DNA of 64,000 nucleotides from Verrucomicrobiota bacterium (GTDB lineage: Bacteria > Verrucomicrobiota > Verrucomicrobiia > Limisphaerales > JAEYXS01). Of the stretch, positions 14,851-23,897 are shown in pieces (the stretch's first letter is position 1; the number at the start of each line of letters is the position of its first letter). The notes beneath the pieces were generated by a model. It worked only from the letters and a program-made list of their open reading frames with translations, made no database searches and was not told where the DNA came from. Location: the NCBI GenBank assembly GCA_023431185.1, contig JAEYXS010000112.1:1-64000 (forward strand). The letters run 5' to 3'. The position numbers and the translations under genes are program-made.

Positions 14851-15356
14851 TCCACCTTCTCACGGCCGCTCGTTCTATCAGCCAATGCGACCGCATTCGG
14901 GTCTTGGGCTCCAGTGCCTTGCTTCCCTCCTTCCCTGAATTGGGCGAGCCGGGCCAGCCTCTGGAAGTATCCTACGATGCCGATCTGCTGATTGAACCTT
15001 CGGATGAAAATCTTGCCGCGCTGCTTCACGAAGCTCTCGGTGAAGGCAGCCTTTTCTCCGGACGCTCCGGCTACCATGCCGACATTCTTCGCCCTTCTAT
15101 CACCGAAACTCTCTCCCCCGGCTGGCAAGATAGGCTGGTGAAGCTTGACCTCCCTGGCGATATTGCCGCCCTTTCCCCGGAAGATGTAGCCGTAGTCAAA
15201 TTGCAGGTAGGCAGGCCCAAGGATCTCACTCTTTGCCGTCACCTGATCGTCCGTGAGATGTTGACCGTTCAACAGATACGCAGCCGCCTGGATGCCACAC
15301 CGATGCCGGAAGCTGACGTCATCCACACCTACCGCCGTCTGCAATCAATCTCTTAA
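14832..15356 (+). CDS. nucleotidyltransferase-fold protein (DUF6036/MNT-like), 174 aa
   Basis: The minimal nucleotidyltransferase signature is visible: VLGSSALLP, then about 20 residues later YDADLLIEP with the two acidic metal ligands. The C-terminal EDVAVVKLQVGRPKDLTLCRHLI is the usual second motif of this family (a Lys followed by Gly-Arg-x-Lys-Asp). Members of DUF6036 and the AbiEii/MNT groups act as toxins or antitoxins by nucleotidylating RNA or proteins. It overlaps the upstream 111-aa gene. Activity and target are inferred. Confidence 0.75.
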   Translation: MRLPALIHLLTAARSISQCDRIRVLGSSALLPSFPELGEPGQPLEVSYDADLLIEPSDENLAALLHEALGEGSLFSGRSGYHADILRPSITETLSPGWQDRLVKLDLPGDIAALSPEDVAVVKLQVGRPKDLTLCRHLIVREMLTVQQIRSRLDATPMPEADVIHTYRRLQSIS

Positions 15357-15475
15357 GAACCTCGCCACCGCCTGCTTGATCGTTTGCCCTTGAGGTTTCA
15401 TTGTAGCTTGGGATTTGGAGCTTTCTTTGAACTTTGAGCTTTGAACTTCCTCCCGTTTCGCTTCCCATATTCCCC

Positions 15476-16828
15476 ATGAACCGCCGCCAATTCCTCCGCG
15501 ACAGCTCTGCCGCCGTCGCCTTGACCGCTGCCGCCACTTACATCCCCACCACCTTCGCCGCCGACAAGTCCAAGCGCGTCGGCCTCATCGGCTGTGGCTG
15601 GTACGGCAAGTGCGACCTCCTCCGCCTCATCCAGGTCGCTCCCGTGGAAGTCGTCTCCCTCTGCGATGTCGATTCCAAGATGCTTTCTGATGCTGCCGAT
15701 CTCGTCTCCACGCGCCAGGTCTCGAAGAAAAAACCGCGCACCTTTGGCGACTACCGCAAAATGCTCGCCGAAAAAGATCTCGATATCGTCCTCGTCGCCA
15801 CGCCCGATCACTGGCATGCCCTCGCTATGATCGATGCCGTGAAAGCTGGGGCCGATGTCTATGTGCAGAAGCCCACCAGCGTGGACGTCGTCGAAAGCCA
15901 GGCCATGCTCGCCGCCGCTCGCAAATATAAACGCGTTGTGCAGGTCGGCACCCAACGCCGCAGCACGCCCCATCTCATCGAGGCGCGCGACCAGATCATC
16001 AAGACTGGCAAGCTCGGCAAGATCGCCCATGTGGAGATCTGCTGCTACTACCACATGCGCGCGCGGAATAATCCGCCGGACATCGCTCCACCAGAAAATC
16101 TCGACTACGAGATGTGGACCGGTCCCGCCCCGATGCGTCCTTATAACGACCTCATCCATCCCCGTCGTTGGCGCGCCTTCATGGAATACGGCAACGGCAT
16201 CGTCGGCGACATGTGCATCCACATGCTCGACATGGTGCGCTGGATGCTTGATCTCGGCTCGCCGCATCGCGTCAGCTCCAGTGGCGGCATCCTCATGGAC
16301 AAGCAGAGCAAGGCGAACATCTCGGACACCCAGACCGCCACCTTCGAATTCCCCGGCCTCAACGTCGTCTGGACCCATCGTACCTGGGGCGCGCCGCCTG
16401 ACCCCGAGTATCCTTGGGCCGCCATCATCTACGGCGAGAACGGCACCCTCAAAGCCAGCGTGAACAAATACGATTTCATCCCGCGCGGCAAAGGCCAGGC
16501 CATCAAGAAAGACGTCGTGATGGAGCTGGAGCAATACCCCGAGGACAAAGACGAAAAGGACTTGGAGAAACACGTCGCCCCGGCGATCCGCGGCCACATG
16601 AAAGACTTCCTCGCCGCCATTGAGAGCCGCGGCAAACCCGTCGCGGATATCGAGCAAGGCGTCATCTCCAGCATCGCCAGCATCCTCGCGAACGTCTCGC
16701 TGGAAGCTGGCCGCACCTTGCAATGGGACGCCGCCAAAGGCCAGATCGTCAACGACCCGGAAGCCAATAAACTCCTCCTGCGCCCCTACCGCGCCCCTTG
16801 GACACACCCAACACCAGACAAAGTATAA
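15476..16828 (+). CDS. Gfo/Idh/MocA oxidoreductase, Tat-exported, 450 aa
   Basis: ATG 15476 gives a twin-arginine leader (MNRRQFLRDSSAAVALTAAA, cleaved near TFA). The Rossmann fold follows: VGLIGCGWYGKCDLL, then DIVLVATPDHWHALAMIDAV. The family motif EKP is QKP here (VYVQKPTSVDVVES), with the Lys retained. The C-terminal alpha/beta domain carries GNGIVGDMCIHMLDMVRWML, typical of family members from Verrucomicrobia and Planctomycetes. They are NAD(P)-dependent sugar oxidoreductases or glycosidases; here the cofactor would have to be carried by Tat export. It stands alone. Confidence 0.9.
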   Translation: MNRRQFLRDSSAAVALTAAATYIPTTFAADKSKRVGLIGCGWYGKCDLLRLIQVAPVEVVSLCDVDSKMLSDAADLVSTRQVSKKKPRTFGDYRKMLAEKDLDIVLVATPDHWHALAMIDAVKAGADVYVQKPTSVDVVESQAMLAAARKYKRVVQVGTQRRSTPHLIEARDQIIKTGKLGKIAHVEICCYYHMRARNNPPDIAPPENLDYEMWTGPAPMRPYNDLIHPRRWRAFMEYGNGIVGDMCIHMLDMVRWMLDLGSPHRVSSSGGILMDKQSKANISDTQTATFEFPGLNVVWTHRTWGAPPDPEYPWAAIIYGENGTLKASVNKYDFIPRGKGQAIKKDVVMELEQYPEDKDEKDLEKHVAPAIRGHMKDFLAAIESRGKPVADIEQGVISSIASILANVSLEAGRTLQWDAAKGQIVNDPEANKLLLRPYRAPWTHPTPDKV

Positions 16829-16864
16829 ACGGAACGCTTTCTCCTCCTGAACGCTTTCAAATGC

Positions 16865-16910
16865 TCTCCCTCTCCTCTCAACGAAGGCCGGGGTGAGGGG
16901 TGAGAGAGCC
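16865..16910. repeat. CTC-rich/GGGGTGAGGG imperfect inverted repeat
   Basis: CTCTCCCTCTCCTCTC on the left and GGTGAGGGGTGAGAGAG on the right around AACGAAGGCCGG. It belongs to the same loose family as elements near 1650, 3480 and 45420. It lies after the oxidoreductase gene and may also act as a weak terminator. Confidence 0.45.
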
Positions 16911-17014
16911 AAGCCGCATCAAATATTGCTCGCAGTTTTGGCATTCTCTAAAAGTTTTCCCCACATGTTCGGATTTGCCCAACCCCTTAAATTGCATTAC
17001 ATCTGGCCCATCGG

Positions 17015-18613
17015 ATGAGACAATTCGACTACCTTGTGCTCGGCAGCGGCATCGCCGGGCTCACGTTTGCGCTGAAGGTCGCCCCGCACGGGCGCGTGGC
17101 CATCATCACCAAAAAGAACCGCGCCGACTCCAATACCAACTGGGCCCAAGGCGGCATCGCCGCCGTCACCAGCAAGGAAGATTCCGTGGAGATGCACGTG
17201 GCCGACACCCTGGATGCCGGCGCTGGCCTGTGCAAGGAAGCCGCCGTCCGCTCCATCATCGAGGAAGGTCCCGCACGCATCCAGGAACTCATCGCCCTCG
17301 GCACCAAATTTTCCGAAAGGGAAATTCCCCACTCAGCCGGAGCCAAAGAACTGGACCTCACCAAAGAAGGCGGCCATTCCAAACGTCGCGTCCTGCATTC
17401 CAAGGACGCCACCGGCCGTGAAGTCGAACGCGCCTTGCTCGAGGCCGTCGCTGGTCAACCGAACATTACGGTATTGGAAAACCATTTCGCCATCGACCTC
17501 ATCACCACCAGCAAGCTCGGCTACGAAGGCCAAAACCGCTGCGTGGGCGTCTATGTCCTTACCGAGCCGGGTGTGGTGGAAACTTTTGTCGCACCGGTCG
17601 TCTTGCTGGCCACCGGCGGTTGTGGCAAAGTCTATCTCTACACTACCAATCCCGACATCGCGACCGGTGATGGCGTGGCGATGGCGTATCGTGCGGGGGC
17701 TTCCGTGGCGAACATGGAGTTCATCCAGTTCCACCCCACGTGCCTCTATCATCCGAAGGCAAAGTCCTTCCTCATCACCGAAGCCGTGCGTGGAGAAGGC
17801 GGCGTGCTACGTCGCATGGACGGGCAGGAGTTCATGGAAAAATACGACCCGCGCAAATCACTCGCTCCGCGCGATATCGTCGCCCGCGCCATCGACAACG
17901 AGATGAAGCGCACCGGCTCGGATTACGTGCTGCTGGACATCACGCACAAGCCCGCCCGCTTCATCATCGATCACTTTCCGACCATCTATCAGAACTGCCT
18001 GACTTACGGCATCGACATCACGAAAGAGCCCATCCCCGTCGTTCCCGCCGCACATTATCAATGCGGCGGTGTGCTGACCGATCTGGATGGCCACACGGAC
18101 ATCGCTGGTCTTTACGCCGTGGGCGAAGTGGCCTGCACCGGCCTGCACGGCGCCAACCGGCTGGCGAGCAATTCACTGCTGGAGGGTTTGGTCTGCGCGC
18201 ATCGTGCTGCGGAGCATCTGCTGAAGAACCCCGAACCCACCATCAATCTCACTATCCCTGAATGGCGTCGGGGCGACGCTCAAGACCCGGATGAACTCGT
18301 TGTCGTAAGCCATAACTGGGATGAGATCCGCCGTCTGATGTGGGATTACGTCGGCATCGTGCGCACCACCAAGCGCCTTAAGCGTGCCCAAAAACGTATC
18401 AACAACATCCTTGATGAGATCCAGGAATTTTACTGGGATTACATCGTGACCAGCGATCTTTTGGAATTGCGCAACATCGCCACCGTGGCCGACCTCATCG
18501 TGCGTTGCGCCCTGCAACGCCCCGAAAGCCGCGGCCTCCACTACACTCTGGACTATCCGAATCCTGATCCCGCATGGGCGCAGAAGGACACGATCATCCG
18601 CCGGGAATCGTAG
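17015..18613 (+). CDS. nadB: L-aspartate oxidase
   Basis: It oxidises aspartate to iminoaspartate, the first step of NAD synthesis with quinolinate synthase. The FAD site is LVLGSGIAGLTFALKVAPHG at the N-terminus. TKEGGHSKRRVLHSKDATG is the substrate/flavin region, and LATGGCGKVYLYTTNPDIATGDG and EFIQFHPTCLY are classic family blocks. The C-terminal helical domain is present; the 532-aa length is normal. nadA and nadC are not adjacent. The next gene starts 3 bases after its stop, so it is probably cotranscribed. Confidence 0.96.
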   Translation: MRQFDYLVLGSGIAGLTFALKVAPHGRVAIITKKNRADSNTNWAQGGIAAVTSKEDSVEMHVADTLDAGAGLCKEAAVRSIIEEGPARIQELIALGTKFSEREIPHSAGAKELDLTKEGGHSKRRVLHSKDATGREVERALLEAVAGQPNITVLENHFAIDLITTSKLGYEGQNRCVGVYVLTEPGVVETFVAPVVLLATGGCGKVYLYTTNPDIATGDGVAMAYRAGASVANMEFIQFHPTCLYHPKAKSFLITEAVRGEGGVLRRMDGQEFMEKYDPRKSLAPRDIVARAIDNEMKRTGSDYVLLDITHKPARFIIDHFPTIYQNCLTYGIDITKEPIPVVPAAHYQCGGVLTDLDGHTDIAGLYAVGEVACTGLHGANRLASNSLLEGLVCAHRAAEHLLKNPEPTINLTIPEWRRGDAQDPDELVVVSHNWDEIRRLMWDYVGIVRTTKRLKRAQKRINNILDEIQEFYWDYIVTSDLLELRNIATVADLIVRCALQRPESRGLHYTLDYPNPDPAWAQKDTIIRRES

Positions 18614-18616
18614 CGT

Positions 18617-18994
18617 ATGCTGTTGAACTATCTTCGCCAGTTGAACACGGGGCGGCTGATCCTGTGGTGCTACCTCATCTGGTATCTGATGGTGCTCATC
18701 CGTTACTTCGATCCCCGTCCCGGTCTTTGGCTAACCTCACTGGGACTCAGCGTCATCATCGGTTACGCGCTCTATCTCAGCACGGCGGCCTCGGGAAAGC
18801 AGAAGCTGACGCTGGATCGTTGGCAGCTTTTCCGCTTATTCCTGATGCCCTTCTGCGTTTCAAGCTTTGCGGCCTTGGTGAAAAATGAAGGGTTTATCCT
18901 GATCTTCTCCCCCAAGGCCGGCGAAAACATGGCCGCCGTCATCTTGTGTTTTCTGCTGGTAGCAACAGTAAAACTGCTGCAACGCGGCAAGTGA
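18617..18994 (+). CDS. small integral membrane protein, 125 aa
   Basis: Four hydrophobic helices are visible (LILWCYLIWYLMVLI, GLWLTSLGLSVIIGYALYL, LFRLFLMPFCVSSFAAL, MAAVILCFLLVATVKLL). No family is recognised and no catalytic motif is seen. It follows nadB with a 3-base gap and is convergent with the AsmA-like gene, 6 bases away. Confidence 0.75.
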   Translation: MLLNYLRQLNTGRLILWCYLIWYLMVLIRYFDPRPGLWLTSLGLSVIIGYALYLSTAASGKQKLTLDRWQLFRLFLMPFCVSSFAALVKNEGFILIFSPKAGENMAAVILCFLLVATVKLLQRGK

Positions 18995-19000
18995 CTTCGG

Positions 19001-19729
19001 TCATGGAGCTGGGATTTGCCGGTGTTTCGACTCCATCCAGATCTGGTAGATGACGGCCACTCCGCCCCGCAAGAGCACCGGCAGCACCTTGTTTTGAAAA
19101 TCTTCCTGCGTCTTGATGTCCGTCATCACGTGGTCGCGGATGTCCAAGTCCGTCTCCACCGGCTTGTCCGGATAGTTCAGGTTGATCTTGCGCACTTTGC
19201 TCAACGTCAGCTTGAGCGTTTCAATCCCCCCAAACTCCATGGGCAGTTCCGGCTTGTCATCACTGGGCTTGCCCGGTTTGGCTTCTTTTTGCTTCCGGTC
19301 GATCTGTTCCTTGATGGCCTGCAGGTTTAGCTGGCCTCCCTTGTCTTCCACGATGTTCAGCTCGGCCAGATTTATGAGCAGCAGGCGAAACTGTAACCGT
19401 CTTTGCTTGAAGGCCGCCCGATCTGCCTCCACCTGCAGCTCTTCGAAATGGATGAACGCCGAGGTGCCGAACTCCGTCGGGTTATACAATTTCAAACCTT
19501 CAAACCGCACCCTGCCGGAAAAGACATCCACTTCGGCTCGCTTCAGACTCACCTGCAGCCCGGTACCATCCTCCAGACGGCCCACCACCCACGACTGGAA
19601 AATGCGGTCTTTCAACAGGACCAGTGCCGCCACCAAAACCACCAGTACAATCACGGCACGAAACGCCCAGCGACCGGTGAATTTGAGGATGCGTATGATC
19701 ACAAGATTGCATTCACAGCCGGATGTCAT
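19001..19729 (-). CDS. AsmA-like inner-membrane-anchored protein, 242 aa
   Basis: One N-terminal membrane helix (RAVIVLVVLVAALVLLKDRIF) is followed by LEDGTGLQVSLKRAEVDVFSGRVRFEGLKLYNP, the pattern of AsmA/DUF748-type proteins that face the periplasm. Known AsmA-family proteins take part in lipid or outer-membrane protein transport; this one is short and only its N-terminal module is present. ATG 19729 overlaps the upstream gene by 17 bases; a GTG at 19702 would give a shorter, more typical N-terminus. It is coupled to the 202-aa gene upstream. Confidence 0.7.
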   Translation of the reverse strand: MTSGCECNLVIIRILKFTGRWAFRAVIVLVVLVAALVLLKDRIFQSWVVGRLEDGTGLQVSLKRAEVDVFSGRVRFEGLKLYNPTEFGTSAFIHFEELQVEADRAAFKQRRLQFRLLLINLAELNIVEDKGGQLNLQAIKEQIDRKQKEAKPGKPSDDKPELPMEFGGIETLKLTLSKVRKINLNYPDKPVETDLDIRDHVMTDIKTQEDFQNKVLPVLLRGGVAVIYQIWMESKHRQIPAP

Positions 19730-20321
19730 CCGGCCTTACTTCCAGGCACTCGTCCTGGTCCTCCCACACAATGGCGGGATAGTGGTCCAAGAAGGGCGGC
19801 AACAGCTGCTTGGCCGCTTCCACCATCAGTTTTTCCACCCCCGTAGCAGCAGCCTCAAACGCCTGGTCATAATTCGGCACCGCCTTGCGCTGCCGGTCAT
19901 CCCAGTGCGCCACCGCATGGATGGGCGCATACTTGTCCGCCCATTTCTTCAAGGGTGCCTGTAATTCTGGTACTATATCATCAAACGGCACCCCCGGCTC
20001 GCCGCAAGAGTGACAGATCAATCCCGTCTCCAGCACATCACGGGTCACCATCGGCAGGAGCGGTGCTCCACAGCAGGAGGCAACCGTCCACGCGCGAGGA
20101 ATGGAAACCAGCCGCTTCTGCCATATAGCACGGTCTCCTCCCGCTTGGCAGGCCAACCGCAAGGACCCCACCAGCGGATGCGACATGCGCCACACCTTGC
20201 CCTCCAGTTGCCCAAACGTCTGGGCCAGCCAGCGGGCCAGCGTCAAATCGTCCAAACTCAGAAAATACCCCTCGTATTCACGCCAGAGACGGTCCATCGG
20301 GGATTCGTTGATTTCAGCCAT
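19713..20321 (-). CDS. hypothetical protein with Cys-rich insert, 202 aa
   Basis: No family recognised. Start ATG 20321 (MAEINESPMDRLW) is preferred; the longer frame begins with a TTG at 20372. Two cysteine clusters (SCCGAP and CHSCGEP, about 30 residues apart) could bind zinc. The rest is helical and Trp-rich (REYEGYFLSLDDLTLARWLAQTF). No signal peptide. It is cotranscribed with the AsmA-like gene. Confidence 0.7.
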   Translation of the reverse strand: MAEINESPMDRLWREYEGYFLSLDDLTLARWLAQTFGQLEGKVWRMSHPLVGSLRLACQAGGDRAIWQKRLVSIPRAWTVASCCGAPLLPMVTRDVLETGLICHSCGEPGVPFDDIVPELQAPLKKWADKYAPIHAVAHWDDRQRKAVPNYDQAFEAAATGVEKLMVEAAKQLLPPFLDHYPAIVWEDQDECLEVRPDDIRL

Positions 20322-20487
20322 TGCTGCTTCAAAGTGTGAGAGTGTGTCCCCTGGCGCAAGCGGCAATCGCAAGAAATCCTGATTTTAGGCTGATTTCTGT
20401 ACGAACCATCTCTTTTACACCCACGACCGGTGGTATATATGGCCTTTAGAAAAGGTTCAGCGGCCAAAATGCCAGCGAGGATTCCAA

Positions 20488-20521
20488 CTATTCACAGAGC
20501 CTTGTTCACAGCCGTGAATAA
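20488..20521 (+). promoter_or_regulatory. cluster of three DnaA-box-like nonamers
   Basis: CTATTCACA (20488-20496), TTGTTCACA (20502-20510) and, on the opposite strand, TTATTCACG (20513-20521). Each differs from TTATNCACA at one position. They lie about 120 bases upstream of the nrdJ promoter. Confidence 0.4.
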
Positions 20522-20615
20522 CCTTCATAAAAGCCCCCTTTTACGGACTTTCTTAGGGCTTTTTCCGAAGTGACCCCAGCTAATAACTTGTTAAGCAAAA
20601 TTTGTGAAAAAATTC

Positions 20616-20643
20616 TTTACACCACTACAGGTAGTGTTATGTT
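20616..20643 (+). promoter_or_regulatory. nrdJ promoter with NrdR-box-like palindrome
   Basis: TTTACA (20616-20621) and TATGTT (20638-20643) are 16 bases apart. The spacer holds CACTACAGGTAGTG, a perfect palindrome around AG. The 16-mer CCACTACAGGTAGTGT (20622-20637) agrees with the NrdR consensus ACACTATATATAGTGT at 12 of 16 positions. NrdR represses ribonucleotide reductase genes, and binding here would block the -35/-10 spacer. Confidence 0.6.
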
Positions 20644-20775
20644 GCGGATTGTTCCCCTACTAAAAGGGGTCCATAACCATGAAAGTGACTATGAGACCCC
20701 TCAAAAAAGGTGAATTTGTTGTTCTTTTTTGCACCCTAGTTCAGTCAAAAACAAATTTAGCCCGAAAGGATTCCC

Positions 20776-23700
20776 ATGATCGACGCCCGTGAAGGAGTTG
20801 TGTCGTCGTCTCCGGCCAAAAGCCGGCAGCGCAGCACCCGCGTGACCGCCAGCCGCACGGCCAAGCCGTCCAAGCCCGCCAAAAAGGGCCGGACACTGTC
20901 CATCGAGCGCGTTTTTAGCGCGCCCGGGGTTCATCCTTTCGACCAGATCGAATGGGACCGTCGCACGGCCGAGATCACGGACGACAGCGGCAAGGTGATT
21001 TTCAAGCAGGAGAACGTCGAAGTTCCCAAGTCTTGGTCCCAGCTCGCCACGAAAGTCGTCGTCTCGAAGTATTTCTACGGCGAAATGAACACCCCCGAGC
21101 GCGAAACCTCGGTGCGGCAACTCATCCACCGTGTGGCACGTACCATCGCTGATTGGGGCATCAAGGATGGTTACTTCACGAAGACCGAGGGCGAGGTCTT
21201 CTATCAGGAATTGGCTTGGCTGGGCATCAACCAATACGGCGCATTCAACTCCCCCGTCTGGTTCAATGTGGGTCTCTACCACCAATACGGCATCGGCAAG
21301 AACTCCGCGCGTGGCAACTGGTACTACAACCGCTCCAAGGGCGAAGCGGAACGCGCCGCCACGCAGTATGAATATCCGCAGGGCAGCGCCTGCTTCATCC
21401 AGGCCGTGGAAGACAACATGGAAAGCATCATGCACCTCGCCTACAGCGAAGCGATGCTCTTCAAGTATGGCTCCGGCACCGGCTCCGACCTATCCCCCAT
21501 CCGTTCCAGTAAGGAAAAGCTGAGCGGTGGTGGCCGCCCCAGCGGTCCGATGTCTTTCCTGAAGGTCTATGACCAGGTGGCGAACGTGGTGAAGTCTGGC
21601 GGCAAGACCCGTCGCGCCGCCAAGATGAACACCCTGCGCGATTGGCACGGTGACATCGAAGAATTCATCGACGCCAAGCAGAAGGAAGAAAAGAAGGCTT
21701 GGGCGCTCATCGAGCAAGGTTATGACGGCTCCTACAATGGCGAAGCCTACGGCTCCGTCATGTATCAGAACGAGAACCTGTCCGTCCGTGTCTCGGATGA
21801 GTTCATGCAAGCCGCGCAAGACGGCAAGGAATGGCACACCAAGACGGTGACTGGCAAGCCGCTGCAGAAGAAAGACGCTTCCACGCTCTTGAACAAGATC
21901 GCGGAAGGCACCCACATCTGCGGCGATCCCGGCCTGCAATATGATGGTGCCATCCAGAAGTGGCACACCTGCAAAGGTACGGAACCGATCCATTCCACGA
22001 ACCCCTGCTCCGAATACGTGTTCCTGAACAACACGGCTTGCAACCTCGCCTCGTTGAACTTGATGAAGTTCAAGCGCGAAGACGGCACGTTCGATGTGGA
22101 TCGCTTCAAGGCCGCCGTGCGTATCTATATCACAGCCCAGGAAATCCTGGTGGATAACGCCAGCTATCCCACGAAAGAGATCGCTGAGAACTCCCACATC
22201 TTCCGCACGTTGGGCCTTGGCTATGCGAACCTCGGCTCCATCATCATGAGCTACGGCCTCGCCTATGATTCCGATGAAGGCCGCGCCCTCGCCGGAGCCA
22301 TCACCAGCATCATGACGGGACACGCTTACGAGCAGTCCGCGAAGATCGCCGGCATCATGAGTCCGTTCAAGGGTTACAAGGATGCGCGCTGCTCCGGCGT
22401 CAGCAAACCGGTGAAGAAGGATAACATCGAGTCCATGCTCGGCGTCATCAAGCTGCACCGCGAAGCCGTCGAAAACATCCAGGCAAGCGAAGATTTCGCC
22501 TATCTGAAGACCGAAGCCCGTCATACGTGGGATCGCGCCCTCGCCATCGGCGAGAAGCAAGGTTACCGCAATGCCCAGGTCACCGTGCTCGCGCCGACCG
22601 GCACCATTGCCTTCCTCATGGATTGCGATACCACCGGCGTGGAACCCGACATCGCGCTGGTGAAGTACAAGCTTCTCGCAGGCGGTGGCATGCTCAAGAT
22701 CGTGAACCGCACGGTCACCCAGGCGCTTACCCGCCTCGGCTACAATGGCAAGCAAGCTGAAGCGATCGTGGCACACATCGACAAATTCGACACCATCGAA
22801 GACGTCGAGGAGAACGGCCAGACGATTCAGAGCGGCCTGAAGCCCGAACATCTCGAAGTGTTCGACTGCGCGTTCAAGGCTTATCGCGGCAAACGCAGCA
22901 TCGGCTACATGGCGCATCTCAAGATGATGGCGGCTGCCCAGCCGTTCATTTCAGGTGCCATCTCCAAGACGGTGAATCTGCCCCAAGAGGCAACGGTCGC
23001 CGATATCCGTGATGCTTACGTCCAAGCTTGGAAGATGGGCCTGAAGTGCGTGGCCATCTATCGCGACGGCTCGAAGCGTTCTCAGCCGTTGAATACGAAG
23101 AAAACGAGTGAAGGTGCCGCCGCCGCTGCGGAATCGACCACGACCGCGAGCGAGCAAGTCACCATTCTCGAGAACCGCATCCAGGAACTCGAAGGTCTGC
23201 TGGCCGATCTACGCCGCGCCTCGAACCAGCCGTTGCGCCGTCGCCTGCCGGAAACGCGCATGGCCATGAACCACAAGTTCGACATTGCCGGCCATGAAGG
23301 TTACCTCACCGTCGGCCTCTTCGACGACGGTCGCCCGGGCGAGCTCTTCATCACCATGGCGAAGGAAGGTTCGACCATCGGCGGTCTCATGGACTCCGTG
23401 GCCACGCTCACCAGCATGTCCCTGCAATACGGCGTGCCGCTGGAAGCACTGGTCAAGAAGTTCAGCCACCAACGCTTTGAACCGTCCGGCTTCACCAAGA
23501 ATCCGGAGATCCGCAATACGTCATCCATCATCGACTACGTGTTCCGCTGGATGGCACTGCAATTCATCCCGGGTTACCGCGAGGCGACGAACCCGAAGCA
23601 AGCTGAGTTGCCGATGCCGGACCTGATCGATGCTCTCAAAAAAAAAGTGAACAAGCCCGTGGCTGACCTGCCGCTAGCCGAGGAGGACACTGTGACGGTG

Positions 23701-23871
23701 GATGCCTCGATCACGACGGCAAAGGGCGCCAAAGTATTCGTCTCCTTGAGCGAGACCGTTTCGCACATGATGAAGGACGCGCCGACCTGCCCGAGCTGTG
23801 GTCACTTGGCCGTGCGCAACGGTGCCTGCTTCAAATGTATCAACTGCGGTGAGAGTTTAGGTTGCTCGTAA
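20776..23871 (+). CDS. nrdJ: vitamin B12-dependent (class II) ribonucleotide reductase, 1031 aa
   Basis: It makes deoxyribonucleotides using adenosylcobalamin as radical source, with or without oxygen. Motifs: FNSPVWFNVG, SDLSPIRSSKEKLSGGGRPSGP, NPCSEYVFLNNTACNLASLNL (split here in reading as NPCSEY and TACNLASLNL), and APTGTIAFLMDCDTTGVEPD. The C-terminus CPSCGHLAVRNGACFKCINC is a zinc-ribbon-like tail with the redox cysteines. A coiled-coil stretch (QVTILENRIQELEGLLADLRRA, near 800) links the barrel to a C-terminal domain, as in long NrdJ forms. The N-terminal 40 residues are Lys/Arg/Ala-rich. It is monocistronic with a clear terminator. Confidence 0.96.
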   Translation: MIDAREGVVSSSPAKSRQRSTRVTASRTAKPSKPAKKGRTLSIERVFSAPGVHPFDQIEWDRRTAEITDDSGKVIFKQENVEVPKSWSQLATKVVVSKYFYGEMNTPERETSVRQLIHRVARTIADWGIKDGYFTKTEGEVFYQELAWLGINQYGAFNSPVWFNVGLYHQYGIGKNSARGNWYYNRSKGEAERAATQYEYPQGSACFIQAVEDNMESIMHLAYSEAMLFKYGSGTGSDLSPIRSSKEKLSGGGRPSGPMSFLKVYDQVANVVKSGGKTRRAAKMNTLRDWHGDIEEFIDAKQKEEKKAWALIEQGYDGSYNGEAYGSVMYQNENLSVRVSDEFMQAAQDGKEWHTKTVTGKPLQKKDASTLLNKIAEGTHICGDPGLQYDGAIQKWHTCKGTEPIHSTNPCSEYVFLNNTACNLASLNLMKFKREDGTFDVDRFKAAVRIYITAQEILVDNASYPTKEIAENSHIFRTLGLGYANLGSIIMSYGLAYDSDEGRALAGAITSIMTGHAYEQSAKIAGIMSPFKGYKDARCSGVSKPVKKDNIESMLGVIKLHREAVENIQASEDFAYLKTEARHTWDRALAIGEKQGYRNAQVTVLAPTGTIAFLMDCDTTGVEPDIALVKYKLLAGGGMLKIVNRTVTQALTRLGYNGKQAEAIVAHIDKFDTIEDVEENGQTIQSGLKPEHLEVFDCAFKAYRGKRSIGYMAHLKMMAAAQPFISGAISKTVNLPQEATVADIRDAYVQAWKMGLKCVAIYRDGSKRSQPLNTKKTSEGAAAAAESTTTASEQVTILENRIQELEGLLADLRRASNQPLRRRLPETRMAMNHKFDIAGHEGYLTVGLFDDGRPGELFITMAKEGSTIGGLMDSVATLTSMSLQYGVPLEALVKKFSHQRFEPSGFTKNPEIRNTSSIIDYVFRWMALQFIPGYREATNPKQAELPMPDLIDALKKKVNKPVADLPLAEEDTVTVDASITTAKGAKVFVSLSETVSHMMKDAPTCPSCGHLAVRNGACFKCINCGESLGCS

Positions 23872-23897
23872 GAGGAACCTCCTGTAAAAGGTGCATG

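Larger units (their letters stand above)
20322..20775. other. nrdJ control region (gene-free, about 450 bases)
   Basis: A/T-rich compared with its surroundings. It contains three DnaA-box-like nonamers at 20488-20521, a promoter with an overlapping NrdR-type palindrome at 20616-20643, and GAAAGGA as ribosome site at about 20764. CCGGTGGTATATATGG near 20426 is another A/T-rich promoter-like spot, perhaps for the divergent gene. I looked for a cobalamin-riboswitch core and did not see one. Confidence 0.55.

Noticed and set aside
15398..16912. 504-codon frame antisense to the Gfo/Idh/MocA gene
   Set aside because: Composition (Asp/His/Gly/Val runs) mirrors the codon bias of the real gene, which has Tat, Rossmann and family blocks.
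20488..20521. Replication origin at the DnaA-box-like cluster
   Set aside because: Only three imperfect boxes, no dnaA or gidA-type neighbours; a regulatory role for nrdJ is more economical.
20373..20775. Cobalamin riboswitch before nrdJ
   Set aside because: Expected because the enzyme needs B12, but the conserved core (B12 box) could not be found.
21490..22917. 475-codon frame antisense to nrdJ
   Set aside because: Lies fully within the highly conserved reductase core; no own features.
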